Made by a program: the position numbers and the translations under genes
The notes under the pieces: model-generated
Databases searched by the model: none
What the model saw: the letters and a program-made list of their open reading frames with translations, nothing else
Told to the model about the DNA's origin: nothing
Part shown: positions 38,896 through 49,592 of the stretch, one piece after another
Numbering within the stretch: the first letter of the stretch is position 1
How the letters are laid out: every line of letters begins with the position of its first letter
DNA from: Kryptolebias marmoratus
Taxonomy: Eukaryota > Chordata > Actinopteri > Cyprinodontiformes > Rivulidae
DNA: 64,000 nt
Assembly: GCF_001649575.2 (NCBI RefSeq)
Contig: NC_051444.1
Coordinates: 20,300,498 to 20,364,497 of the forward strand
Reading direction: 5' to 3'

Positions 38896-38898
<3 letters not shown>
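35630..38898. other. AT-rich DNA, nothing recognised
   Basis: Unique-looking sequence with short frames only. No terminal repeats or protein motifs are seen. Confidence 0.55.

Positions 38899-38960
<62 letters not shown>
38899..38960. repeat. (GT)31 microsatellite
   Basis: Perfect 62-bp tract; no link to a gene seen. Confidence 0.98.
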
Positions 38961-38961
<1 letters not shown>

Positions 38962-39189
38962 CAAATGTGTCAGTCACTACTTCATAGTCTGTTCAGTGTT
39001 TGTTGTTTTGTCACTTTGGGTTAGATCAAATCTTCATTATTATTATTATGTAATTACTAGAGCACAAACACACATACACACTTTGTAATCTGAATTTTTC
39101 TGACCTTTGATTGATGGTAAAACAAATACTGTTTTCCTACCTTGCTCATGAAATTATCAGATTGCATTGTCAGGCTAACAACTGTGTTT

Positions 39190-39871
39190 CCTGACACTTT
39201 CTGTGAAGGGTGCAGTGGGAGTATGGGATGCCATTGTCATTTTATAAACTGTCTGGTCTCAGTTTAACTAAAAGCAAGAGCTGCATCCACATTCTTGGCA
39301 CAAAGTCAAGCTTGTTCCTGGTGCAAGTTGGACTCCACCAGAGCTCCCCCTTGTTTTTGATTTTATTTGTAGTATTCATGGACAGGATCTCAAAGTGCAG
39401 ACGTAGAGAGGAAGGTGTCAGGTTTGGGAATCTCTGCTTCCATGCTTGTCATTGTCAAGAAAAAAGGAAGCTGATTCAGGGTGATTCAACCCTTACCTAT
39501 GGTCATGGTCATTAAATCTGGATCATGACTGAAACGACAATACCCCAGATACAAGCGACCAAAATTAATTTATTTGCTGAGCCCATTTGTGGCCTGGGCT
39601 CAGCCTTACAGATAGGGTGACTGCCTCCATCGCTTCAAGAAAAGCTGCTTCTCCTTCATATCAAAAGAAGTCAGCTGAAGTGGTTCTGCTTAGGATTTGT
39701 CCCAAACAATTCCTTATAGAGGGTTTTCCAGCACATATCACTTGGAGGAGACACCAGGACAGAACCAGAACTTATTGGAGAAATGATGTGTTCTTGCTGG
39801 CCTGGGATTCCACTGGAAGAGCTGGAGAGAAATACTGGGGAAGAGGGATGTCTGGGATTTCCTCTTGGACC
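39190..39871 (+). mobile_element. RTE-clade (Rex3-like) LINE relic with internal deletion
   Basis: On the + strand, SSPLFLILFVVFMDRIS near 39,340-39,390 and EEGVRFGNL correspond to the RT region just before the FADD box. The sequence then jumps to LTYGHG near 39,500, deleting the FADD box and thumb. The C-terminal part and 3' end follow (AAGAGCTGGAGAGAAATACT, GTCTGGGATTTCCTCTTGGA), then the (ATGG)n tail. Non-functional. Confidence 0.75.
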
Positions 39872-39978
39872 TGGATGGATGGATGGATGGATGGATGGAT
39901 GGATGGATGGATGGATGGATGGATGGATGGATGGATGGATGGATGGATGGATGGATGGATGGATGGATGGATGGATGG
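39872..39978. repeat. (ATGG)n microsatellite, about 26 units
   Basis: A 107-bp uninterrupted tetranucleotide tract at the 3' end of the RTE relic, evidently grown from its tail. Confidence 0.98.
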
Positions 39979-42900
39979 GAATAAGTAATAGTCCTATAAT
40001 TATCTGTATTTAATTTAAATGTACTGTGTTTTGCTAAAAGCTCATTAGTGGAAACAAATGAAATATAACAAGCACTACGTGATCTTTGTGTGCTTTCAGA
40101 TTAACAGCACAAAGAGATTTTCAGATTAAAATCATGTTATCTTAATACTGAATTATGTTCATTTAAATAAAAATATGTAACATTGTCATGGTAGGCTGTA
40201 GACTGATTACTGGTATAACTTGATTTACTGTGAACTCCTGCTGACATCAATTATCAAACATCAATTATTACAGTGCTTACAGTTTCCACATTAATTTTGA
40301 TGCAACAAATCACAACATTTATTGATTCAAGTTGTCCTCTTGCTTTTGGCAATAACAGCTTTGCCAATACATACGTTGTGGCATTCTACAGACAGTGTTT
40401 TATATTGTGACTGTTCACTACTCAACAGAAATTGTACTTCTTTATTTGTGGAGTGTGCTGAGACGTCACCTGTTCTCTTGTTTTTTTTTCCCCCCTAATT
40501 TAATGGTTTCCTGAACAGATGAACCAGGACTTGGGCTCTCATGTTAACGTCTCACTTGCAGCAGCAGTTGTTTTTGATTTGGCTTGCTGTCCAATCAGTC
40601 TTATCGCTAATGAGGCTGACTTGACCATCTGCAGCGTGGAAATCAGCTGGAACAACAGTCACTTTGTTCAGTTGATGCCAGGTTCCACTACAGTCATTAG
40701 TGTGTTTGTGGCTGCAAACTCAGAGCCACGTTCTTTACCAGAGGGTGACTATATTTCACTCTCACACAATTAAGCAGGCAAATTCTAGCACAGAGATCAA
40801 AACTGACCACATTTATATTTCAAAGATCCCTTTATGCCATGTGGACCTCATGACCACAGGCTGGAACATTTCTGCATGCTCGAGCCGTGAACAAATGATC
40901 CTGTTACATGTTTTTTAGTGAGGCTGAGATGATTAAACAGCTATTGTGAGGCTGAATCTTGGTTCTGGTTCTGCTTTTTACAAACACTGAGTACAATGAT
41001 GCACACCTTAATAAATTACAATATTATCTAATTAAAGACTTGTAACTTAGTAAAAGGTTTTATTCACATAATTTAGTTATTTTACATGCTTTCACTGTCA
41101 GAGAAGTGGGTTTTCAGCACAAATGAGAGTCTGTTAAAACACTATGTGAACACTCACATATTTGTACACACATACATAAAATAATCCAATTAGAATATAA
41201 ATCCCATTCAGACCTGACACTAGCATCTATGCTGAACATTTCCATTGCATTTGGACAGTGCGAAATACCGTTGTGAAAGCTCTCAAAATGAACTGTGAAC
41301 CAGTGCGCTCAAACCATCTTCAGAGGTGGTCTGGGAAACTTTTATCCATATTGTTTCGATAGTAGAAAGTGTGAATGGTTGTTTGTCTCGTTTGTCTATA
41401 TGTGGCCCTGCGATGGACTTGCGACCTGTCTAGGGTGTCCCCTGCCTCTCGCACAGTGACTGTTGGGGGATAGGCACCAGCTCCCCGTGACCCGGAATGG
41501 AGAAGCGGGAAAAGAAAATGGATGGATGGATGGATGGTTTCGATAGTATGAACATAAACTGTCTGGAACCACACTGAAGGACCATCTACTTACCTGATTT
41601 TACTCCAAACATGCAGCAAAGTTACCATCTTATGTGTCTAAGCTTAAAAACATTATTTTAATCAACTGAGTCTGTTTTTAATATTATTATTATTATTTTA
41701 ATTAGGCTAAGTTGCCCTCTAATTTAAAATGTCTATTCAGCTACCTGTACAAATATTTTGATCATACAATCTTTTTTTTTTTTTTTTTACAGGGCTATAA
41801 ATTTTAAATGAACAGCTTGTTAGAACTTTTTGTTAATGAAAAAAGGGACTTTTATTGAGAACTGATTCCACAGGAGGGATTTCACTGCCAGGTGTGAACA
41901 CTCGTACTTAAAGCTGTCCACTTGTGACCAAATCATCTGGGATGCCTGTTAGTGCCAAATTTGAACAGGGACTGAGTGTTATTTCAGCTGCTATTGGATT
42001 AATAATGAATCAAATTTAGAACTAAACATTGTCTTTTTACTTTCATTTGTCTGAGTTTGGCATATACAGCATGTTATCTAACAAGACTCCTTATCTGGTT
42101 CAAATACAACATGCTGGTTGAAAAACAAGTCTCACTATGCCTCCTGGGAACAAATAGGGAGGACTGGAATCAGACGCTGTTTGTGTGTTTGTTTGGTTAG
42201 TAGTAGACTTACAGCTCCAGGCTAGCATTCCCAAACGTCCCTGTCCACACTGTGAGACACTAACAGGCTTTTGTACAAAAGCACACACACACCAAGATTA
42301 TACCTAGCCAATTTACAGTGCAGTGGATCTCCTGATTGTCTTTTCAGCAAAGTCCAGTTGGAGGCTTTCCAAAGCACTATTGAGCATATTCCCTGTCTCT
42401 GTTTTCTTTATCATCCTATCAAGATATTTCCCCTGATAGTGAGCCTGTTGCAGGTGGGAGAGAGAGAAATTGTATTTGGATAATGAACTCACACCTTCCT
42501 CCTTTTTCTCTGCCAAGCGCAGTCTATAAACCCCAGCAAGGTTATGTCTGTTCTCCTCATTGTGAGCATTAACTTTAAAATGATGTAAAGTTGTTGTTTT
42601 TTTGTTTGTTTGTTTGTTTTTCTACTTTTTTTGCCATTACTGTTCCAAAGCTGATTATATTCTATTGTTTTTTCCAATATTTTTATTTTTTTTAAATGAG
42701 GCATACAGTAAGAGAGGAAGACAAAGACACATAGACCGAGAATTAAGGTTGGGCAGGTTGGGCAGGAAGAATAATCAATACAAATTAGGGGAGTCGGTGT
42801 TGTGTCGATCTAACAGCTTGTTCTTGTTCAACGGGGACAAACTCCAGACTACTCGGTAGAGCCGGAGCCAGATTGACGTTCCACTTTATTGAGATTTAGT

Positions 42901-43674
42901 GGGTCTACATGGATTTGAGTTGTCCTCGGTGTACTCTGTCACTTGTCATGATAATGAATAAAAGATGACAGGTTCAGTGCCAACTGTTCTCACTTTGCTA
43001 CTCACTGTCATAGACGGCCAAACTTCATGACAAGGGCAGCCAAGGGATCTAAATATGACAATATTAGTGTGCCAACATTATCTTTAAATGAGAAGATAGA
43101 CTGATGGCTTCCAAGCACTAATTTGATCAAAGTGTGTTTATATATGCATCTGAACGGTCTTAAATGTTACTTTATCACAATGGTACCGCACATGATATAA
43201 ACTTATAAGCTGAAATATAAATGCACTGACAGGATAAGTGACTTTTACAGATCATCTTGTATAAAAGTGGAAATCTTGGCATTCATTTAAATGCCAAGCT
43301 ACAACTTCCATACATATTGTTGCTTGTAGTGGTGGTTGACTTGGCCTCTACAATTTCTTTAATTTCGAAGTAGGATTTTTGGGGTTCCTAGTAGATGAAA
43401 TGAATTCATTGTGAAGAATGTTATTAATAAATACATGGACTTAAATATTATTAATTTTCTTGTTACAAGTTGGCCTCATGTAACATGATCCTGGATTACA
43501 TATATATACTTTCTTTGGAAACTGGGTTCCTAATAATTGTTAGCATTGTCAATGAGTAAATCCTACAAATTTGCTGACCTGCTGCTCTATAGGTATCATC
43601 ACTGAGACATAATTTCTAGCTCCAACTTCTTTGCAAATGGATCATAACAACTCATCAATTTTTTAGGTGAACCA
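39979..43674. other. Noncoding DNA containing the recent L2-type insertion
   Basis: A frame at 40,519-40,773 follows a pyrimidine tract and CAG but matches no family I know. A (TTTG)n lies near 42,600-42,620. The part at 42,690-43,030 looks repeat-like but has no definable ends. Confidence 0.5.
41365..41536 (+). mobile_element. L2-type LINE 3' end (or derived SINE) with 12-bp target duplication
   Basis: A 172-bp insertion bounded by direct copies of GTTTCGATAGTA (41,353-41,364 and 41,537-41,548). It contains the widespread fish motif GCGATGGACTTGCGACC, then GATAGGCACCAGCTCCC, and ends in an A-rich stretch and (GGAT)n. The clear target duplication and low divergence mark a fairly recent 5'-truncated retroposition. 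Other copies of the same family in the window lie at 6.4, 10.0, 19.7, 24.7 and 31.8 kb. Confidence 0.85.
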
Positions 43675-44247
43675 CTGCCATGGTGACTAGGCTATAGTAG
43701 TGATCGTGACAAGGTCGTGGAAACAACTTAGCACAGACGTGAAACCCATGGCAGTGGCGTTGTGCTTCTGCAGCTTTATATTCTAGTGTGTAGCTCCATC
43801 CTGACAGGGTGCAAGGAAGTTATGTCAGGTCGGGCACAGAGAGTGTGCTGAGGATGCAGGAGAGCACTTGGGAAGACAGCAAATAAAAATCTATTTGGCA
43901 GCATTGTGGTTGCCTTCACAATGAAGAAGAGCTGGTCATTTACTGACTCACTTGGGTTACTGATCTGAATCCTCTCACTGTCCTCTGGCAGACTGACACT
44001 AAGTCTGCAAGTTAGCTGAACTCCTGGAAACACGTTGGACTTAGATGAGTTGAGTCGCCAATTCAGGTTAAAGACTCACCAACAAAACAGCGAACTCAGA
44101 TGAGTCATACATATACATTTACATGTTTTATAGACACAACATACATTTAACATAAGGTAACATTTTGGTTAACTTATATTTGATTTACATAATTTACTTT
44201 TTTGTTCCATTTGGATCTTTAACATCCACTGCATCCACTGCCCTCAG

Positions 44248-44319
<72 letters not shown>

Positions 44320-44468
44320 GCATGATTGACTCAAGTGAACCGAATTTACTACTTCTGCAATGAAGGGAGTTTTCCAAATTTGTTTCGACCGAGCCACATT
44401 CTAATAGGTTGCCCAGCTTGCAAACAGTGTAACATGGTCATCATCCAGTGTGAAGAGGGCCATATTGC
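43675..44468 (+). repeat. Unassigned dispersed family X, copy 4, expanded by about 400 bp
   Basis: 43,683-43,880 and 44,335-44,460 match copy 1 in the same order. About 450 bases lie between them against about 60 in copy 1. The extra DNA includes the (AT)33 tract at 44,251-44,316, so a later insertion within the repeat is likely. Confidence 0.5.
44251..44316. repeat. (AT)33 microsatellite
   Basis: Perfect 66-bp tract inside copy 4 of repeat family X. Confidence 0.98.
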
Positions 44469-47400
44469 ACAAAAAAATTGTCATGTTTTTTTTTTTGCTG
44501 GTGGTTTGACAAAACCTGCCAAAGTTTAATATTTTGCCTGATAGCAATTCAGCAGGGAAAGTTTGAAAAATTCCAGCTTTAACAGCCAATATGTTCTGTT
44601 TGTCCAACAATTTTATTGACTGTTCAAAGTTCCACTGGGTTCCTCGCTACATTATGTGACTTTTCCAGAGATGCGATCAACTGAAAAGCTGCCTGGAATA
44701 CTGACAGGCTCGGTGCTTTGATAGGAAAAAGCAAACAGTGACGGCAGCTGCTTTATACATTGAAGCTTTTATTTCAAATTCAGCCACGATGCACAAAAAG
44801 ATACACACAAAAACATAAAAATTAAAAAAAATGGGAAAAGGAGATGATTCAGTCTGATGCTCACTGGGTCACTGTCACTGCCGCAGCAGGGAATATTAAT
44901 TTGTCATCAGACTTTAACAGCTGACCAAACCTCTCTCTGTCTGCAGCCGTCTGTCTCTCACTGAGCTGATTAGCCTTAAAAGAAGGTTTTATGGTGATGA
45001 TCTTTGTTTATATATTATTAAAAATATTATTTATTCATTTATTAGGTACCGTACATTAGGTGGAAAATCAAATACACATGCATGTACACGAATGAAGCCA
45101 TGTGAGCAGACAGCTGTCACAATCCCCAAATGGGAAAATGCAATGAAATACTTCTCTGTGTGTTTTTAATTATTACTTTTATAATGTCAAGGGTTTTTAA
45201 AGGTGTGAAAGCCTTTTACTGGGTTGTGATAATTGGCAATTAGTAGTGATATGATTGCTCAGTGGTCAGCATCAGTGCCGATTTCCCTGAAGATGTAAAT
45301 TAGCCTCAAACAAAAATGAACATTTCTAAAATGTGCGTGTGGATTGTCAGAGATTTAAGGAAAACAATCAAGACATTAAACCTGACTAAAGCCCCTAGCT
45401 GCACATTGTTTATACTGATTTATAGTCAGTTCACAGACATATCTGATAGATTCTTGAAGACTTGGAATTTAGAGTAGATTTTAACCTGGATGTCAAAGAA
45501 TAAAAAATAACATCTGTGGAATAGTTTTTACATTATTGCATAAATAGTAATTGAAAAAAAAAAAATCTGAAAGAAATCAGTGATTATAGCCTACCGGACA
45601 TAGAAGAGACATTTTTTTTTTCTGCACTGCCTTTCTTCCACTCATGTTTCTGACATTAGATTAAATTATTGTGACTACAAAAAGTGATAAATATAGACAA
45701 AATGGGCATGAAGTGTAAATATGAATATATCATCTGGCTAAAAGTGCTTTCATGTCACTTTCATTTTTAAGGTTGATTCTTTTTATTTTTTATGTTAAGT
45801 GCTAACAGTGTTTATATGTTGATTCCGATTTTTTTTTTTATTCTAAGATGTTGCTCTGAATAAAACCTTTCCAACACAGTGGTTAGACGTTATTTCCTTT
45901 TTCTTTTTTCGCTTTTATAGAGCAAGGTCAACTGTGTCGTGTGCTTAAGGATGTAAAAAATGAAGCATGCTGGTTAGCTTTTTCACCATGCCACCAAGGT
46001 GAGTCAGTTTAACTCAAAATCAAAGTATGATTAGCACTGCAGTGATTTAAGGATGGGTAAGTGTAAGCCACTGAGTTAAAACAACACATTTTAGCCAATG
46101 GAAAGTCTCAAAGTGGCAGTCGATAACAATGATTGATATCTAGTGGTCAAGACGGGGATGGTATCTCAATATATCGGCGCATTACATTATCTGTAGCCTA
46201 AATTATGGGTTGGGAGGAAAACAAGAACGTATGTTATTCCAGAGATTGTTTTTATCTCCAAAGATGCAGTGATGAAAAGCCACACCGATGTTTATTTCTG
46301 TCTGTTGCCTTTGCCTTCTCATATCCATTAGTTTTCCCAGTTGTGTACCGTCATCAAACTCCTCATCAAGTACCCTCATCAACCCCCCCCCCAAAAAAAA
46401 AACAAAAAACACATTCCTCAGATGTCTTCCTTTTTGTCGCCAGTTTCCTCCTCCTATGCTTTGCCCGTGTGGTTTTGGCTATTTTCCAGCTAAAAAGCAC
46501 AAATGAATCATTACAAGATAATAAAGAGAAAATCACTTTGGTGATAATTTTAATGTTTTTTATTTATTTATTTTCTTATAGATGTTTTATTTCTACTAAA
46601 AGGTGAAGCAATAGATGAATACAACCGAACGGCCAAGGTGCTGACATCTTCAGAAACGTTAGTGCACGCAATTAGATGAACAAGTTCATCCCAGGTGATC
46701 AAGATTATTGTGCAGAAGAGGACCCACTTTTTTTATTTTTTGTTTTGGAGTAGAGGAAGATACTATCTACCACTCTACAGCAAACAAGGTGTGAATGGTG
46801 AGTTCAGATGAAACACAGGAGCTTGAAGACCTGTGTGTTTAAATTCAGCTGTGTAGAAACGTTTTTGGGCTCCTGGTGATCTATGGCAGCAATGAGGAGC
46901 GCTGTAGTACCTTTCACATTAGTAGAAGCAGTTCAATTTTGGGTTGCTTTTTATTTTACTTCAAGTTTTGGCCAAATTAATTGAAACAAATGATCCTTTC
47001 TGTATTTTTCCCCCTTTACCATTAAAGGAGATGCTGACCGGTTTTGCAGTTTGACACATGGCCTGTAGGACCCTGTTTGTCCACTTCCTAAATGCTATGT
47101 GAACCCATTTTAATAGCATGACTTGTAATAATTTGCTAAACCCAGATGGAAGATCTCTCTTACTTGAACTTATTTAGAGAATGCTGATGTTAAACTTTTG
47201 AAACTGCACAGGTTGCAATAAGCAGGAGTCAAAACAGCACAGAAGCACACAGAAGACTGGTGCAGATGAGATGGTGACCGTGCAGTACGTCTTGTATCCA
47301 CAAATAGTCTCAGATTTATTAGCAGGCAGATTGAGTTAGTTTGGTATTGAAGTCAGACTACATGTGACAAAGAATCAATAAGAGAGCGAAGCCTGATATA

Positions 47401-47679
47401 CAAGACAATAAAAGCCTATATCTATTGTATTAAAGTCTAGACTGTTCTCATTTTGCTGGGAGCTTTCCTGCAGCTGTCACACACCCCAGAAGACCAAAAG
47501 CTCCCATAGTAGGTGATGAACACGTTCTGAGAAGGCACTGCTCGTGGACAGAAAGACAGCTCTGGAGTTACTGAACCGTTTTCCTGAAACTGTGAGCCCT
47601 TCTAGCCTCCTTGCCCTCTGGAGGCGTTTCTAGATGATTGATTTTTACATTATTTTAATCCAGAGGGCTGACTTGTTAT
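44469..47679. other. Region upstream of the cadherin promoter
   Basis: Largely free of transposons. The parts at 44,850-45,000 and 45,110-45,420 are evenly composed with ATTAATTTG-, TTAATTATT- and CAATTAG-like cores, so cis-regulatory DNA is possible. A C11/A-rich run lies near 46,384-46,410. Confidence 0.45.
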
Positions 47680-48293
47680 TGGAAAGAGAAGTGATGGATC
47701 TGGATGCGCAACACTGGGCATTGATCACCGGGAGAAGGGAGGTCGGGTCGCTTTCCTGAGGGTTCCAAGTAAGAGGCACAAACAGACACGCACGCCCTTG
47801 CGCTTTGTTGCGTTTCATTCTTTTTTCTTTCTATATTTAAGTGAGCGCGAGCAGTAGCTGCTTCCACTTGGCACTGGCTTGCTGAAAACTTTATTTTCCC
47901 AGAGGACCCCTCACCACTGCGTCTATCTGAAACAGACTCGTTGTCCATGCGCAAACAGTTCGAACTGTGCCAAATCTTCGTGATGGCCAGATCTCTCTCT
48001 CTCTCTCTCCCTCTCTCTTTTTTTTAGTGTTTCCTTTTGTGATGCTGTGCAATATTTGTAAGCTGCTCACAGATTATGCTGGGATGAGATGGGTTGGAAA
48101 CGACGCACGCAAGAGAGAGCAGAGGAAGCAGCAAACGGAGGTAAGCGCGCGCTCGAGTTGAGAAGTCTTTTTTTTAATCCTGGAACGCGCACAGACAGAC
48201 AGCGCTGCTGGTGAGACAGCAGACAGCAGGGAGCAGGAGAGAAGGACGCACAACTCAAACGCGCAGAGGCAGCTTCTCTGGAGTTGAAGTGTG

Positions 48294-48323
48294 ATGCCAA
48301 CAAATATTTATGTTCCAGTTTGA
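48294..48323 (+). other. Upstream ORF 1 in the cadherin 5' UTR (9 codons)
   Basis: ATG at 48,294 opens a 9-codon frame ending at TGA 48,321-48,323, well before the main start. It has a G at -3 and C at +4. It matters only if the transcript begins upstream of 48,294, which the CpG-rich region makes likely but does not prove. Confidence 0.5.
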
Positions 48324-48450
48324 TCAAAGTTTTTGGATCGTCGCGCCTAAGAGGAGGAATATCCCCCAAGGAGTACCCGGGTGCTCACATGGATTTTGGA
48401 GAGACACCAGCGCTTTAGTGCAGCGGAGCCAAAGAAATATTCAGTCATGA
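48310..48450 (+). other. Upstream ORF 2, overlapping the cadherin start codon (ATGA)
   Basis: ATG at 48,310 opens a 46-codon frame with no internal stop. Its TGA (48,448-48,450) overlaps the main ATG (48,447-48,449) as ATGA. Ribosomes translating this uORF would end exactly at the cadherin start, so it could repress the main frame or feed it by reinitiation. The context at -3 is T, which is weak. Confidence 0.5.
48389..48418 (+). other. Upstream ORF 3 in the cadherin 5' UTR (9 codons)
   Basis: ATG at 48,389 opens a 9-codon frame that ends at TAG 48,416-48,418, 28 bases before the cadherin ATG. It has G at +4 but C at -3. Confidence 0.5.
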
Positions 48451-49503
48451 TTTGGGTAACACTTTTACCATTTTTGATGATGTGCGCAGCCGGGAACAGG
48501 ACATTGGACCTTGTGCCGTTCTTTCATGGCCATGTATTTGAGAACTCGCCTCCGGGCTCGCGGGTCAACGGACTCAGCGTGCCGTTCAAGCGGCTGAACT
48601 CGAACCGACCGTGCGGCACCGGGGAGAGCGGCTCAGCGGCGACGCACTTCAAACTCCTGGGCGAAGGCAGCGAGAATTTCCGCGTCTTTGCGCACCACAA
48701 GCGGGGCCACGTCTTGCTGAAGACCTCACGGGTTTTGGACCGGGAGGAGCGGGCTGAGTACGCCCTGGGTGTGGGTTTGTGCTGCGGGCTGTGCGCCGAC
48801 CTCTCCTCATGGGACGCGTCGCAACTTGTCGCCGAGGTCGCGTCCATCAAGGTGGACGTCCTGGACACCAACGACCACGAGCCCACTTTCCCCAGCGCCG
48901 ACGTGAAGCTGAGCCTGGATGATGCCACTGCGCTCCGGACAGCCGTCTGCTCGTTCAGCGCGCGGGACGGTGACAGCGGCAAGAACGCCGAGCTCATCTA
49001 CTTCACCGAGCCCCGAAACGGGAGTTTCTACGCGGTGCCCAAAACTGGGGACATCCTCCTTGTGGACTCTATCCTCGGTCTGGACGAACCGATTAAGTTT
49101 AAAGTTTTTGCGCGGGATCGCGGGTGGCCTCCCCGCACGAGCCAGGGCATCAGTGTGGAAATAAACCCCCGGCAGTGGCCCGTGGCGCCCTCAATGACGC
49201 CCCAGCCGGAAAGGGGGGAACTAAACCCGCAAAGTGATGCGGGAGCGCGCAGGTCCAGGTCCGTCCCGGAGTCAGACAACCCCGTTTTCATCAGCGTCTC
49301 CGAGGACGCGGGGATCGGTTCGGTGGTGATGAACCTGAACCCGGTCCGGTTTCAGACGGCCACGTTTGAGCTGGTGGAGCCCGACACGGAGAGCTCCCCG
49401 GTGAGCGTGAGCCGCGACACTGGGGATATAGTCATCCTGCGGAGACTGGATCGGGAGACCGAACCTCTGCTGGAGATCACCGTCAGGGTGCAGGATAAAA
49501 GAG
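48447..49503 (+). CDS. First coding exon of a large cadherin-superfamily gene (partial)
   Basis: This exon encodes the N-terminal 352 residues (plus one base) of a calcium-dependent adhesion protein of the cadherin superfamily. ATG 48,447 is the first in-frame ATG and is followed at once by a hydrophobic signal peptide (MIWVTLLPFLMMCAAG). About three extracellular cadherin repeats follow. Repeat 1 spans residues 22-146 with ENSPPG, LDRE (97-100) and DTNDHEP (140-146). Repeat 2 spans about 147-240 with ARDGDSG (172-178) and FARDRGWPP (221-229). A third starts near 277 with VSEDAG and LDRE (334-337). Repeat 1 is unusual in having CCGLC at 112-116. A Ser/Pro/Arg-rich linker (245-275) separates repeats 2 and 3 and contains RRSR, a possible furin-type site. 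Coding stops at AAAAGAG|GTGGGC, a phase-1 donor. The exon is GC-rich, unlike its surroundings. Membership of the superfamily is firm; the exact gene is not. A type III / neural-cadherin-like gene is one possibility. The rest of the gene lies beyond the window. Confidence 0.9.
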
Positions 49504-49525
49504 GTGGGCAGAGGCGAAACACTCA

Positions 49526-49589
<64 letters not shown>
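49504..49589 (+). promoter_or_regulatory. Splice donor followed closely by a (GT)30 run
   Basis: The intron begins GTGGGC at 49,504 after AAAAGAG, which keeps a phase-1 junction as is common in cadherin genes. From 49,529 to 49,589 there is an uninterrupted (GT)n of about 30 units, followed by a GA-rich tract. In the transcript this is a long UG repeat 25 bases from the 5' splice site. UG repeats are known binding sites for TDP-43 and CELF-type splicing factors; an effect on this exon is inference. Confidence 0.7.
49529..49589. repeat. (GT)30 microsatellite next to the cadherin splice donor
   Basis: The tract starts 25 bases into the intron and is followed by a GA-rich stretch (49,590-49,623). 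Confidence 0.98.

Positions 49590-49592
<3 letters not shown>

Larger units (their letters stand above)
47680..48446 (+). promoter_or_regulatory. CpG-rich 5' region and probable 5' UTR of the cadherin gene
   Basis: GC and CpG content rise sharply here after 47 kb of AT-rich DNA and stay high through the coding exon, as expected of a CpG-island promoter and 5' UTR. A TATA-like CTATATTTAAG lies at about 47,831. A (TC)n tract runs at 47,991-48,018. A good donor-like site, CGGAG|GTAAGC, falls at 48,141, with a pyrimidine run and CACAG near 48,168-48,193. A short 5' UTR intron or an alternative upstream noncoding exon is therefore possible. The transcription start cannot be fixed from sequence alone. 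Confidence 0.5.

Noticed and set aside
39587..40013. Frames over the (ATGG)n at 39.9 kb
   Set aside because: Microsatellite plus LINE relic, not a gene.
40519..40773. An 84-codon frame after a pyrimidine tract and CAG acceptor-like site
   Set aside because: No recognised domain, no matching donor or neighbouring exon; could be chance.
42690..43030. Possible solo LTR (sharp change in composition and an AATAAA near 42,958)
   Set aside because: No TG...CA ends, no target duplication and no second copy found in the window.
44194..44397. An (IY)n-repeat frame
   Set aside because: Translation of the (AT)n microsatellite; the same applies at 53,963-54,214.
47967..48161. A short frame across the CpG-rich 5' region
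   Set aside because: It contains the (TC)n tract and shows no protein features.
48381..48446. An N-terminal extension of the cadherin frame beginning at 48,381
   Set aside because: The first codon is GTG, not ATG. The first in-frame ATG is 48,447, and it directly precedes the signal peptide.
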